DNA of 64,000 nt from Semisulcospira habei (taxonomy: Eukaryota; Mollusca; Gastropoda; Semisulcospiridae). The number at the start of each line of letters is the position of its first letter. Position 1 is the stretch's first letter. The DNA lies in NCBI GenBank assembly GCA_036245525.1, contig BTPG01000003.1, positions 154,973,733 to 155,037,732 of the forward strand, written 5' to 3'. The position numbers and the translations under genes are program-made. Of this stretch, positions 1-8,762 are shown one piece after another. Under the pieces are notes generated by a model, which was not told the DNA's origin, did no database searches, and saw nothing but the letters and a program-made list of their open reading frames with translations.

Positions 1-206
1 TAGCTGACATTTCTGTACTGACCCGAGGATCGCCGGAAGGATCAAAATCACAAACCATGACTAAAAAATAATCACATTGTCTTCCTCGTCAAAAATAATA
101 CGGTTCACCCCTTCATCGCCAGTAGACGCCGCAGCTCACTTGTGTCTTGCAATCCTCTGTTAACCGCTTAGCCGTATCAGGAACATGGTTTTAACGTTGT
201 GTCAAG

Positions 207-270
207 AAGAGACATAGATCCTCATGAGCCCCAGCAACTGCGGGGGCTCATGAGGATCTATGTCTCTTGC
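207..270. mobile_element. Family A palindrome (MITE-like hairpin)
   Basis: Inverted arms starting AAGAGACATAGATCCTCATG pair with the mirror arm across a short AGCAACTG centre. Both arms carry the GAGACATAG variant rather than the commoner GAGGCATAG. No clear TTAA boundary is seen around this copy. Confidence 0.85.
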
Positions 271-565
271 AGCTGGGTGTTCACTCCCCCCCCCCCGACC
301 CCCGCCCCAGCACTGACCCCCACCGACAGCACTCAGTAAATCCAAAAGGCCATCGGGCCGTACTGACTGAGTCGGCTGCAGTTGGTTTGCGGCATTTCCG
401 GTTTGTTTGAACGATGAAAGCTCATTGAGTAGCGGGTAGTTGTTTATTTGGCCAATGAAAATTCGTTGTGCACTAAAACCTTTCACTTCAGACGCAAAAT
501 GCGAAAGCCGCTGCATGCAACATGAATGCTTACATTTAGTGCTTTGTTACCTTTCCGCAGTTCTC

Positions 566-726
566 TTAACTCATTCGAGACGTGCCGCCTCCGGTGTAGT
601 CCCCGATCACTGTATAGTGCCAGTGGGATAAAAAAAATGGAGTTAATGAATGAATGAATGAATGAACGCCTCCGGATACGCGGCATAAGCCGCGTATCCG
701 GAGGCGGCACGTCTCGAATGAGTTAA
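566..726. mobile_element. Family D palindrome interrupted by a short retroposon
   Basis: TTAACTCATTCGAGACGTGC opens the left arm and the mirror sequence ends at TTAA 723-726. The left arm stops at GCCTCCGG (~597) and resumes after about 69 bp with a second CGCCTCCGG followed by the palindrome centre and complete right arm. The right TTAA is shared with the adjacent family C element. Confidence 0.85.
598..667 (+). mobile_element. Short retroposon insert with (AATG)n tail
   Basis: This insert sits inside the family D palindrome. It ends in an A-rich stretch and repeated AATG units, and is flanked by a direct repeat of about 9 bp, CGCCTCCGG (only GCCTCCGG is certain on the left). The target duplication plus tetranucleotide tail indicates a 5'-truncated LINE or SINE copy. 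The body is too short to assign to a family. Confidence 0.65.
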
Positions 727-816
727 ACCCTTTGGCTGTCAGTAGCGGTTTCTGTCGCGATGATTCCTGCAGGAGTCATCGCGACAAAAACCGCTACCGA
801 TAGCCAAAAGGGTTAA
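723..816. mobile_element. Family C palindrome
   Basis: Runs TTAA to TTAA with the terminus AAACCCTTTGGCTGTC and a mirrored end. The centre CGATGATTCCTGCAGGA is nearly loop-free. It abuts the preceding family D element and shares one TTAA with it. Confidence 0.9.
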
Positions 817-1440
817 AGCTTATAGTTGGGAGAACGGACAGGTTTTGAACTGCACGTTGCGTCCTTTTTCCACTGGCCGAAAAATCGAAGTGTGCGAGTG
901 TGTGTGTGTGTGTGGCGGGGGGGGGGGGGGGAGAGGGGAGAGGGGGGGAGGGGGGGGGGTTTAACAGTGTGCTAGACACGAAATAGCAAGGGAGTGACAC
1001 GAAACACCAACATCTCATTTTAGCTTTCGCAACGACAATTTTTCAAAGGAACACATGCACGAAAAACTTGCGGTCACGAGAACCGAAAAAAATTCCAATC
1101 ACACATCATGAGTTCAGGATACCTAGCTCATCAACGGTTAACGACAAACTGTAACGGTTAATGATTTGCATGTTACATATGTTTGTCCTTGTTACAAAAA
1201 AAGACGAGCAAAGTTCCTTATCCTTCAGATTCGTCTATTTGGAACCTTGCCAAGACGTCTCGTCCAATCAGAATATATTGTACAATAACTTCCTTCTGCG
1301 TTGTCAAGAGAGGGAAGATAATGAGTGAACTATTGATCCGTATGAATGCTTGGTCAACAGTTTAATTCTGCTCAAGTTAGATTTGCATTACACAGCAATT
1401 GAACGATTTAACTGCGCCGAGAAATGCTCGCACGGTTTCA
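817..1440. other. Non-coding stretch with G-rich tract
   Basis: A GT run at 899-913 is followed by a long G/GA tract to about 959. The rest is AT-rich unique-looking sequence with no coding signal. The short ORFs here do not resemble known proteins. Confidence 0.5.
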
Positions 1441-1530
1441 TGTGTATGTATGTATGTATGTATGTATGTATGTATGTATGTATGTATGTATGTATGTATG
1501 TATGTATGTATGTATGTATGTATGTATACT
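1441..1530. repeat. (GTAT)n microsatellite forming the LINE 3' tail
   Basis: About 22 tetranucleotide units lie directly next to the stop codon of the minus-strand LINE ORF. In the LINE's orientation this is its 3' terminus, read as (ATAC)n. A tandem-repeat 3' end is typical of RTE-type LINEs. Confidence 0.8.
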
Positions 1531-1533
1531 TAC

Positions 1534-4500
1534 TTACTTACGCCTGTCACCCCTACCCGGGTATAGGCCGTCGACGAGAGACCTCCAGCAACTCCTGTCC
1601 TGTGCTTCTCCTTCGATTCTACTCCAGGTGGTTCCCAGTCTCTTGATGTCTGCTTGGAGGTCTCGACGCCAGGAGTTTCTTGGCCTACCTCTTTTCCTCT
1701 TTCCCTGGGGGTTCCATGACAATGCCTGCCTAGTGATATTGGAAGCTGGCTTTCTCAGACTGTGACCGATCCATCCCCATCTTCTTCGCCCAATTTCATT
1801 CTCTGCTGTTATCTGCTCTGTTCTCTCCCAGAGTCTGACGTTGCTGATCTTCTCTGGCCAGTGGATTTTCAAAATTCTTCTAAGGCAACTGTTCATGAAG
1901 GTCTGTACTCTGTTGACTGTGGTTTTTATCAATCTCCAAGTCTCTGCTCCATATAAGAGAACTGCTTTTACATTGGAGTTGAAAATCCGGACTTTGGTGT
2001 GTTGTGACAGCTCTCTGGAGCTCCATACTTTTTTCAACTGGAGAAAGGCTGCTCTGGCTTTACCGATTCGTGCTCTGACATCTGCATCAGTGCCGCCTTT
2101 TTTGTCTATGATGCTCCCGAGATAGGTGAAGGACTCCACCTCCTCCAACGGGGTGCCAGCAAGCAAGACTGGTTCTTCCCTGGTTGCGTTCAGCCTCATT
2201 GTCTTTGTTTTCTGTTTGTGAATGGTGAGGCCCACTTGGGACGAGATGTCAGCAAGCCTCGTGGTCTTGTCCTGCATTTGTTGATGAGTGTGGGACAGTA
2301 ATGCCAAGTCGTCTGCAAAATCGAGGTCGTCAAGCTGTGTCCACAGAGTCCACTGTATTCCACTTCGTCTGTGCTCTGTGGTCGTCTTCATGACCCAGTC
2401 TATGGCCAGTAGGAAGAGGAACGGAGACAGCAGACACCCCTGCCTGACACCGGTTCTGACCTGGAGCTCCCTGGTGAACTGCCCTTCGTGGATCACGCGA
2501 CATGTCATGCCATCGTAGCTGCCCTTGATCAGGCGGACGAGCTTTGTGGGTACACCGTAGTGTCGTAGGAGTTTCCACAGAGTCTCTCGGTCCACACTGT
2601 CAAATGCTTTCTCATAATCCACAAAGTTGACGTACAGCGGGGAGCTCCACTCCAGAGACTGTTCCACGATGATGCGGAGAGTGGCGATCTCGTCTGTACA
2701 TGATCGGTTCTTCCTGAATCCTGCTTGCTGGTCTCTCAGCTGGGGGTCAACGGAGCTCTTCATTCTCTCCAGGATGATCCTGTTGAAGACCTTTCCTGGT
2801 ACTGACAGCAAGGTGATTCCTCTGTAGTTGGAACACTTGCTGAGGTCGCCTTTCTTGGGAAGCTTGATTAGGTACCCCTCCTTCCAGTCAGCCGGCATCA
2901 CCTCCTCTTCCCACATCTTTCCAAACAGTGGGTACAGCATCTCCACTGTTGTCTCTAGGTCTGCTTTCAGAGACTCCGCTGGGATGCCATCTGGGCCTGC
3001 TGCTTTGTCGTTTTTCAAGAATGCCACTGCTCTTCTGATCTCTTCCCGGCTGGGTCTGTCACAGCTGATGGGTAGGTCGGTCTCTGCCGGCTGGATGTCT
3101 GGGGGATCGGGTGGGCTAGGTCTGTTCAGTAACTCTTCAAAATACTCGGCCCATCTGTCGAGTTGGTCTGCTCTGTCTGCAATAGGCTTGCCTTCTTTGT
3201 CTTTTACTGGTCTTTCTGTATGGCCATACTTGCCTGACAATCTTCTGGTAATGTCGTAGAGCTGTTTCATGTTGCCGCTGCCTGCTGCCTTTTCTGCCTC
3301 TGCTGCCAGGCTGTCTGTGTAGGCCCTCTTGTCTGCCCTGATACTACTCTTCACCTCGCGGTTGGCTTCCGAGTATTCCCCCTGTGCCCTTACTTTGGCT
3401 GCTCTTGTGCGACTGTTGTTGACAGCTGCTTTCTTCTGCTTCCTCACTTCTATCTTCTTCAAGGTCTGTGCCGACAGCCAGTCCTTGTGATGGTGTTTCC
3501 TGAACCCTACAGTGTCTTTGCAGGTTGAGTTCAGCACCTCTCTAACTGCCTTCCACTGCTGCTCTGTGGTGACCGCCTCCTCTTTATTTACTAGCTCCTG
3601 TAGCGCTTGAAACCGGTTGGACAGCACCAGTTTGAACTCTTCTCTAACTCCAGTTTCTCTCAGGAGGCCGACATTATAGCGCTGTCTTCTTGTTGTCTCT
3701 GTGCGGCTTTTCTTTAGCTTGAGCTTCATTCTTAAGGTAAGCAGATGGTGGTCGGAGGCGACATCTGCTCCCCTCCTCACTCGAACATCTTGAAGGGATC
3801 TTCTAAATTTCTTGCTAATGCAGATATGGTCTATTTGGTTCCCTGTTGTATGGTCAGGTGAGACCCAAGTTGCTTTGTGTATTCTTCTGTGTGGGAAGAT
3901 GCTGCCTCCAATGACAAGTCGGTTTAGAGCACAAAAGTCTACAAACCTCTCCCCGTTCTCACTCATCTCCGAGCCTAGTCCCTGTCTCCCCATCACCTCT
4001 TCGTATCCGGTGTTGTCCTCCCCTATTTTGGCATTAAAATCGCCCATGACGATGGTGATGTCTCGCTCCGCACATTTGTCCAAGGCACTCTGGAGTCGGT
4101 CGTAGAACTCTTGTTTCTCTTCCTCGTCACTGTCATTAGTGGGCGCATAACACTGGATGACGTTCAGCTTGAGCTTTTTCTTGGTTCTAAAGGCTGCTGT
4201 GATAATTCTTGGCCCAAGAGGTTCCCAGCCCATCAGCGCGCTCTGTGCCACTGGTGACAGCATGAATGCTACACCTTCTGTATGGGGGGCATTCTCCTCT
4301 TCATGACCTGAATACAGAATCATCTCCCCACTTAACAGCCTTTTCTGACCAGACTGCGTCCATCTGGCTTCACTGATACCTAGCAGGGAAAGGTTGTACT
4401 TTTGCATTTCCGCTGCTGTCTGGGCGGCCTTGCCGCTCTGGTACATGGTCTTGACGTTCCATGTGCCCATGGTTGTATCCCTGGATAGAGAGAGGTGACT

Positions 4501-4548
4501 CGGTCCTGTGGCTTCCGAAGACTTCCGGCTTTCACCACAGGACGTCAT
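1534..4548 (-). CDS. LINE ORF: endonuclease-reverse transcriptase (RTE-like)
   Basis: The 1004-residue ORF encodes the retrotransposition protein of a non-LTR element: target-site nicking, then reverse transcription primed at the nick. The N-terminal AP-like endonuclease shows TWNVKTM (N31), LLGISEARW (E60), YAPTN (~134-138), MGDFNAKIG (D170, N172) and SDHH (266-268). The reverse transcriptase shows GITLLSVPGKVFNRIILERM near 578-596, QAGFRKNRSCTDE, motif A FVDYEKAFD (D644), motif B TGVRQGCLLSP (699-709) and motif C FADD (744-747). The C-terminus has the KRKRGRPRNSWRRD segment usual in this group. Every catalytic residue expected is present and no stop or frameshift interrupts it, so the copy may be young or active. 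The start chosen is the most upstream ATG; M27, just before the endonuclease domain, is an alternative. The 3' UTR is almost absent: the stop lies within the first repeats of the tail. RTE clade assignment is from overall layout and tail and is tentative. Confidence 0.9.
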   Translation of the reverse strand: MTSCGESRKSSEATGPSHLSLSRDTTMGTWNVKTMYQSGKAAQTAAEMQKYNLSLLGISEARWTQSGQKRLLSGEMILYSGHEEENAPHTEGVAFMLSPVAQSALMGWEPLGPRIITAAFRTKKKLKLNVIQCYAPTNDSDEEEKQEFYDRLQSALDKCAERDITIVMGDFNAKIGEDNTGYEEVMGRQGLGSEMSENGERFVDFCALNRLVIGGSIFPHRRIHKATWVSPDHTTGNQIDHICISKKFRRSLQDVRVRRGADVASDHHLLTLRMKLKLKKSRTETTRRQRYNVGLLRETGVREEFKLVLSNRFQALQELVNKEEAVTTEQQWKAVREVLNSTCKDTVGFRKHHHKDWLSAQTLKKIEVRKQKKAAVNNSRTRAAKVRAQGEYSEANREVKSSIRADKRAYTDSLAAEAEKAAGSGNMKQLYDITRRLSGKYGHTERPVKDKEGKPIADRADQLDRWAEYFEELLNRPSPPDPPDIQPAETDLPISCDRPSREEIRRAVAFLKNDKAAGPDGIPAESLKADLETTVEMLYPLFGKMWEEEVMPADWKEGYLIKLPKKGDLSKCSNYRGITLLSVPGKVFNRIILERMKSSVDPQLRDQQAGFRKNRSCTDEIATLRIIVEQSLEWSSPLYVNFVDYEKAFDSVDRETLWKLLRHYGVPTKLVRLIKGSYDGMTCRVIHEGQFTRELQVRTGVRQGCLLSPFLFLLAIDWVMKTTTEHRRSGIQWTLWTQLDDLDFADDLALLSHTHQQMQDKTTRLADISSQVGLTIHKQKTKTMRLNATREEPVLLAGTPLEEVESFTYLGSIIDKKGGTDADVRARIGKARAAFLQLKKVWSSRELSQHTKVRIFNSNVKAVLLYGAETWRLIKTTVNRVQTFMNSCLRRILKIHWPEKISNVRLWERTEQITAENEIGRRRWGWIGHSLRKPASNITRQALSWNPQGKRKRGRPRNSWRRDLQADIKRLGTTWSRIEGEAQDRSCWRSLVDGLYPGRGDRRK

Positions 4549-4827
4549 AAGTCTTCTGGTAGAAGAACCTTCCTCCTCCAGGAATGGAATTACTGTTAGT
4601 CTTTTCGTCGGCGTTTTTGTAGCTATTTCCTTTTTTGCAGGGTGGGGAAGCTACCCCCACGCCCAACCCCCTTACTAGGAGGACCAGGGGTTTTCTGTCG
4701 GGGTCACCTTCCCTTAGACCATGTTGGTTCACGGCACCTTATTTCATTCGGTGCACCCCTCTCACGAGGGACCCCCTTACCACCACCCAGGGGACGCGCC
4801 TCAACGCCATATGGTCCCAGCGCGAGG
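4549..4827 (-). mobile_element. Probable 5' leader of the RTE-like LINE
   Basis: This is the sequence between the LINE start codon and the upstream (ATGT)n array. A 66-codon ORF in another frame (4532-4732, minus) overlaps the main start. It has no recognisable domain, so I treat the segment as 5' UTR rather than a gene. The true 5' end cannot be fixed because the flank is simple repeat. Confidence 0.5.
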
Positions 4828-4904
4828 ATGTATGTATGTATGTATGTAAATATGTATGTATGTATGTATGTATTTATGTATGTATGTATATGTATGTATG
4901 TATG

Positions 4905-4936
<32 letters not shown>

Positions 4937-5030
4937 TGTATGTATGTATGTATGTATGTATGTGTGTATGTATGTATGTATGTATGTATGTATGTATGTA
5001 TGTATGTATGTATGTATGTATGTATGTGGT
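4828..5030. repeat. (ATGT)n microsatellite
   Basis: A long ATGT array with occasional ATAT or TTAT interruptions. Same unit as the array at the LINE 3' end. Confidence 0.95.
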
Positions 5031-5148
5031 CGTTTGTTTGATGAGTAGAGCGACGAAGGTTTTTTCCTGTGAGCGCAAGAGGTGACCACATTGTAACATT
5101 TAGTGTAGCACATCTTTGTGCATCTATTACGATAATAAGGTCCTGTTG

Positions 5149-5150
<2 letters not shown>

Positions 5151-5179
<29 letters not shown>

Positions 5180-5402
5180 TGTATGCATGCATGCATGCAT
5201 GTATGTATGTATGTATGTATGTATGTATGTATGTATGCATGCATGCATGCATGCATGCATGTATGTATGTATGTATGTATGTATGTATGTATGTATGTAT
5301 GTATGTATGTATGTATGTATGCATGCATGCATGCATGTATGTATGTATGTATGTATGTATGTATGTATGTATGTATGTATCTATGTATGTATGTATGTAT
5401 GT
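5151..5402. repeat. (ATGT)n/(ATGC)n compound microsatellite
   Basis: Blocks of ATGT alternate with blocks of ATGC, the T-to-C change recurring in runs of 4 to 6 units at about 5184, 5236 and 5320. The periodic pattern suggests expansion of a mixed higher-order unit. A GT/GC run and a (CA)n tract to 5530 follow. Confidence 0.95.
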
Positions 5403-5476
5403 GTCAGTGTGTGTGTGCGCGCGCGTACGTGCGTGTTTGTGACATGTGCGCACACGGGCATGCACGCAGACACTCA

Positions 5477-5477
5477 T

Positions 5478-5533
<56 letters not shown>

Positions 5534-5541
5534 AGAGAGAC
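5477..5541. repeat. (CA)n and (GA)n microsatellite
   Basis: About 27 CA units followed by a short GA run. Confidence 0.95.
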
Positions 5542-5560
5542 AATGCTGCCCCCCTTTTCT

Positions 5561-5665
5561 ATATACACTGACGAGCGAAAGAATTGCTACATTTTTGTAA
5601 TCATCGGAAACACGTTGTTTCCGATGATTCCAAAAATGTCGCATTTCTTTTGCTCGTCAGTATAT
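5561..5665. mobile_element. Family H palindrome, mariner-like MITE
   Basis: The arms begin at TATA with TACACTGACGAGCGAAAGAA and the right arm reads the mirror of TACTGACGAGCAAAAGAAAT. The centre is CGGAAACACGTTGTTTCCG. TA-rich ends and TIR length fit Tc1/mariner-derived MITEs. The right arm is closer than the left to the second copy at 42374. Confidence 0.85.
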
Positions 5666-5699
5666 TTCTTTACTGTCCATATTATGCGGCGTAGGAACT

Positions 5700-5760
5700 G
5701 GGAATTGGTGGGGAGGGGGAGGGGGAGGAGGGGGAGGGGGAGGAGGAGGGGGGGGGGGAC
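5700..5760. repeat. G-rich purine tract
   Basis: GGGGAGG-type low-complexity run. Its complement gives a spurious proline/leucine ORF. Confidence 0.8.
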
Positions 5761-5864
5761 TCGCAAAAATCGTACATCGAATATCGACACGAACTCATCA
5801 GAGCGCCTACAGCAGACGGGAAAGAGGACGTCCGGTCGCATAAAGATGTTTGTATCGAAGACAG

Positions 5865-5937
5865 CTCAAAGGTAGTGCTTGATCAGCTTGGCACTTCCCC
5901 CGAGACCAAGCGGCAAATCAGGCACTACCTCGAGTTG
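5865..5937. repeat. Divergent family B-like hairpin
   Basis: AGCTCAAAGGTAGTGCTTGA and CTTGGCAC are followed by a loose mirror, AGGCACTACCTCGAG. This looks like an old, decayed copy with a much reduced stem. Confidence 0.45.
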
Positions 5938-6485
5938 TTTTCGTCAGACCAGGCGCTACTGCCATTCAGAACATTGAAATCACGCACTGCGCCATTGAAA
6001 TGCACGTACACACAGTTTTTAAAGTTCGGCTATAACACTGAAACCTCCAGGGGACCCACCGTTTCTTGTTGTTATATCCCAAATAAGTTATAAGCGATGC
6101 AATTTACATAGAAAAAGCGCTGTTGGGACCTTGGAAAAAGTCGCGTTATATCAGCGTTTGTGATATCCGTTCTTGTCATTAGTAGAAGTAGACTGCACAT
6201 CTGTGTATCACCAAGAGGAAGAAACTATACTTCTCCGGCCGAGTCTTCTACATACCCAATTCCAGCAGTGGCCAGACTCATCAACCACTACCCACTGAGC
6301 TGTCGCATTCGCTGAATACATTTCCCGTTCAGCTCCACTGGCGCGAGACGAGAAAACGGACTTTCTTTGTTATCGATTTGTCAGGCGGCAGACACGCGTT
6401 TGGCACTTCCTGCTTCTCAGCAGTAGAGTTAACTCCAGGACGACTGCCTCAGCCAGAGTACGTGAATGGTCTTGATCGATGCCCG
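5938..6485. other. Non-coding stretch
   Basis: No repeat family or coding signal was recognised in this interval of about 550 bp. Confidence 0.4.
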
Positions 6486-6550
6486 CAAGAGGCATAGATT
6501 CTCATGAGTCCCTGCAGCTGCAGGGACCCCATGAGGATCTATGCCTCTTG
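6486..6550. mobile_element. Family A palindrome
   Basis: Arms CAAGAGGCATAGATTCTCAT and mirror around the centre CCCTGCAGCTGCAGGG. The left arm has GATTC and the right GGATC, so this copy carries an unmatched change. Confidence 0.85.
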
Positions 6551-6715
6551 AGAGCGGAGGAGGCTGGGTGAGTGAGTGTTCTAAAGATGGGGGGAAAAAA
6601 CGAAGACTCCGGGGTGATAAACCCGGACGTCGCTCTGTTCCTAGAAACACGTGTACTGCTGAAAGCGGATTGATCCCCTTCCCTGCCGAGAAAAAAAGTG
6701 AACACGATCCAACTG

Positions 6716-6744
6716 CAAGAGACATAGATCATCATGAGCTCCGC
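6716..6744. mobile_element. Family A single arm
   Basis: Only the left arm (CAAGAGACATAGATCATCAT) is present. It ends a few bases before the TTAA at 6750 where a family B element begins. Confidence 0.7.
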
Positions 6745-6749
6745 GACAA

Positions 6750-6950
6750 TTAACCCTTGTCATTCGGAATACACCAGTGTGTGCAATAAGTTTGACTAAA
6801 ATAGTTCAAGGGTAGTGCCGGAATAGCTTGGCGCCTCTAGGCGCCAAGCTATTCTGGCACCACCCTTGGACTAAAGCCATTGGTCTATATCCTTATATCT
6901 AAGTACTATAATGTAGCTTGCATATGGCAGTCGGTACAAATTGCTGATGT
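6750..6950. mobile_element. Family B element, right end truncated
   Basis: Starts TTAACCCTTGTCATTCGG. The palindrome core (6796-6876) has GGCGCCTCTAGGCGCC at its centre. The flanks match the copy at 55829-56051, but the right terminus (ATGGGTTAA in that copy) is missing where a LINE 3' end begins. Confidence 0.8.
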
Positions 6951-6951
6951 T

Positions 6952-7050
6952 ATTTTTAAAATGTTATTAAGGACAGACGTGTAGAAAGGCCTGAGTGCCT
7001 ACTGTCTTCATCCTTACAAAATATAGTTTCAGTTCAGTTCAGTTCAGTTT
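6952..7050 (+). mobile_element. 5'-truncated LINE 3' end
   Basis: Contains AAGGACAGACGTGTAGAAAG and GGCCTGAGTGCCT, ending in AAAATATAGTTTCAGTTCAG repeats. The end of the LINE at 26632-28384 has the same layout (AAGGACAG, a GGCCTG..GCCT mini-hairpin, AATAAAGTTTCGTTCG), so this is a short copy of a related family. Confidence 0.6.
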
Positions 7051-7099
7051 GACCGGCAGTTTGTATCCACGTTTCTTGGACGGTGTTAGCTTTCGGTCT

Positions 7100-7313
7100 T
7101 TAACTCATTCTACCCCATCACCGAAATCCTTCAATGTTGCATTTGTCCTCTGAAGACTGCATTGCAGTGCAGGACACAGATCGACCATGATAGTTCAAGG
7201 GTGATGCCAGAATAGCTTGGCGCCCATAGGCGCCAAGCTATTCTGGCATCGCCCTTGAACTATCATGGTCGATCCTTACCTTCCTGTGGTGTGTCTGGGG
7301 TAGAATGAGTTAA
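7100..7313. mobile_element. Family B element, complete
   Basis: TTAACTCATTCTACCCCATC on the left and TGGGGTAGAATGAGTTAA on the right form the outer inverted repeat. The inner palindrome (7190-7273) has centre GGCGCCCATAGGCGCC. The GTGATGCC/GGCATCGC pair has one unmatched base. Outer TIR plus inner palindrome give a two-level fold. Confidence 0.9.
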
Positions 7314-7373
7314 ATGAACAAAGATTTCAGAAGTAAAAATGTATGTAGCCCCATCTCCTACTGGGATGCGTCC

Positions 7374-7396
7374 TTTTTTTTTTTTTTTTTTTTTTG
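7374..7396. repeat. T tract (A tract on the gag sense strand)
   Basis: A homopolymer of about 22 T. It marks the point where the minus-strand Gag-bearing sequence stops. Confidence 0.8.
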
Positions 7397-7559
7397 GTAA
7401 AGATTCAATCAGCTCCGGTGTCACTCGCTTTTCTCCAGATTAAAAGTCACTGGTTGACGTCACATCATTGGCTAGTACAGTGGCGGCTCTGTGTTGAGAC
7501 GTGGTACTGCTTCTGCCTGCTATCCCGCGATCTTGGTTGGATCTTCTGGTGTTATCGCC

Positions 7560-8183
7560 TCAGGGAACATCTTCAGAAGGACATCGTATTGCCTTGTGTC
7601 CCCTCTTTCCACAAAGGAAACATGTCAGGTTGTCCACCGGTATGTATTTCGGGGTGTCTCTGACATTGTGGATTTCCTCTACTGGTGCAGACACACGCTG
7701 CGGCTTACTGGACCCGAACTTCATGTCGTGGGCGTCAAGGTATCTTTGAGCGAAGTCGGCCAGGGCCTTTAAGGACTGGTCTTTTTGCTCCCTGAGGTGG
7801 CCGGCCAAGTCCTTAGAACATGCGTTGAGGACTTGTTCTTTGATGATGAGGTCACACAGGTCCTGGTAATCTTTGTTTAAACCAGCCAGCTCTATCCATT
7901 TCTCCAGGTAGCTCCTGATTCTTTCAATGAATAGGCCGGGTGTTTCTCCTTCTTCAGGCTTGCAGTTCCGAAATCGTCGCCTGTAACCCTCTTCAGTAAA
8001 GTCGTACTGTCTCAGCAGAGCGGCTCTCAACTGCGTATAATCTTTGGCTTCTTCTTTTGGCAAGCGGGTGCAAAATTCAATCGCTTTACCAGTTAGAAGT
8101 GCGCTCAGTTTGATAGCCCAAGTCTCTTGTCTCCAGTTATTGCTGCTTGCGAAGCGCTCAAATCGCTCCAGATAAGCGTCCAT
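7560..8183 (-). pseudogene. LTR-retrotransposon Gag fragment with CCHC zinc knuckle
   Basis: The 207-residue ORF matches the Ty3/gypsy-type Gag layout: an alpha-helical capsid-like region (MDAYLERFERFA, LSALLTGKA, then YDFTEEGYRRRFR and GLFIERIRSYLEKW), and a C-terminal zinc knuckle CFLCGKRGHKAIRC (C-x2-C-x4-H-x4-C) that would bind element RNA in virus-like particles. The first Met is not the true start. The reading frame continues upstream (PKLPPFVENSDK) to a TGA near 8237. The N-terminal portion lies in other frames (8301-8680), so the gene is broken by at least one frameshift and a stop. No protease or reverse transcriptase follows: after the knuckle the frame closes and the element ends near 7396. 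Confidence 0.85.
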
Positions 8184-8300
8184 CTTATCTGAATTTTCAA
8201 CGAAAGGTGGAAGCTTTGGCGCACGGGCTGTTTGCTCTCAAGCTGGCTAAGGTTGTTGCTTCAGTAGCTCTCTGTCTCTGTGCCTCTATCTCCATCTGCT

Positions 8301-8680
8301 TTAGATGAATTTCATGTTGTCGCTGCCTCTCTGCCTCTTCTCGCTGTTTCTCTGCCTCTTCTCGCTGTTTCTCTGCTTTAACGCGCTGTTTCTCTGCCTC
8401 TTCTCGCTGTTTCTCTGCTTCTTCTGCTTGAATTTCGAGTTTCCTGATTTCAAGTTTTTTTTAGCTCTTTCTTTTCTCTCCAATCTCTCTTTTTCTTCCC
8501 TCTCTCATCTCTTTTCTTCTCTTTCCTCTTTCTCCAGTCTCTCCTTTTCTTCTCTCTCTCTCTCTCTCGTTTCTTTTCTTCTTTCTCCTCTCTCTCCTTT
8601 AAACAATCGAGGAGTTGAGCTCCTTCGAGTCCACATTCCTTTCCAATTTTCAGGAATGTCTCCATTTGCGATGTCGCCAT
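8301..8680 (-). pseudogene. Broken N-terminal part of the same Gag
   Basis: One frame starts MATSQMETFLKIGKECGLEG at 8680, the typical N-terminus of these SCAN-like Gags, then runs into a Glu/Lys/Arg-rich coiled segment. A second frame (8301-8483) continues the charged segment. Together with 7560-8183 they form one ancestral ORF split by frameshifts. The charged region lies in CTT/TCT-type simple sequence on the plus strand, where slippage probably caused the breaks. Confidence 0.75.
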
Positions 8681-8744
8681 CTCTGCGTTTCACTGCTGGC
8701 TGTTGTCTCCGGCTACCCTTTCCACTGAGCCAACCGAAGAAGTC

Positions 8745-8759
8745 CCGTCGGAGGTGCCA
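8745..8759 (-). promoter_or_regulatory. Candidate primer-binding site
   Basis: On the minus strand the LTR end is followed by TTT and then TGGCACCTCCGACGG. A TGG-initial sequence within a few bases of the LTR matches a tRNA 3' CCA primer site. The priming tRNA was not identified. Confidence 0.55.
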
Positions 8760-8762
8760 AAA

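Noticed and set aside
4704..5875. Several overlapping ORFs on both strands (MYVC and IHTY repeats)
   Set aside because: All are translations of (ATGT)n and related microsatellites.
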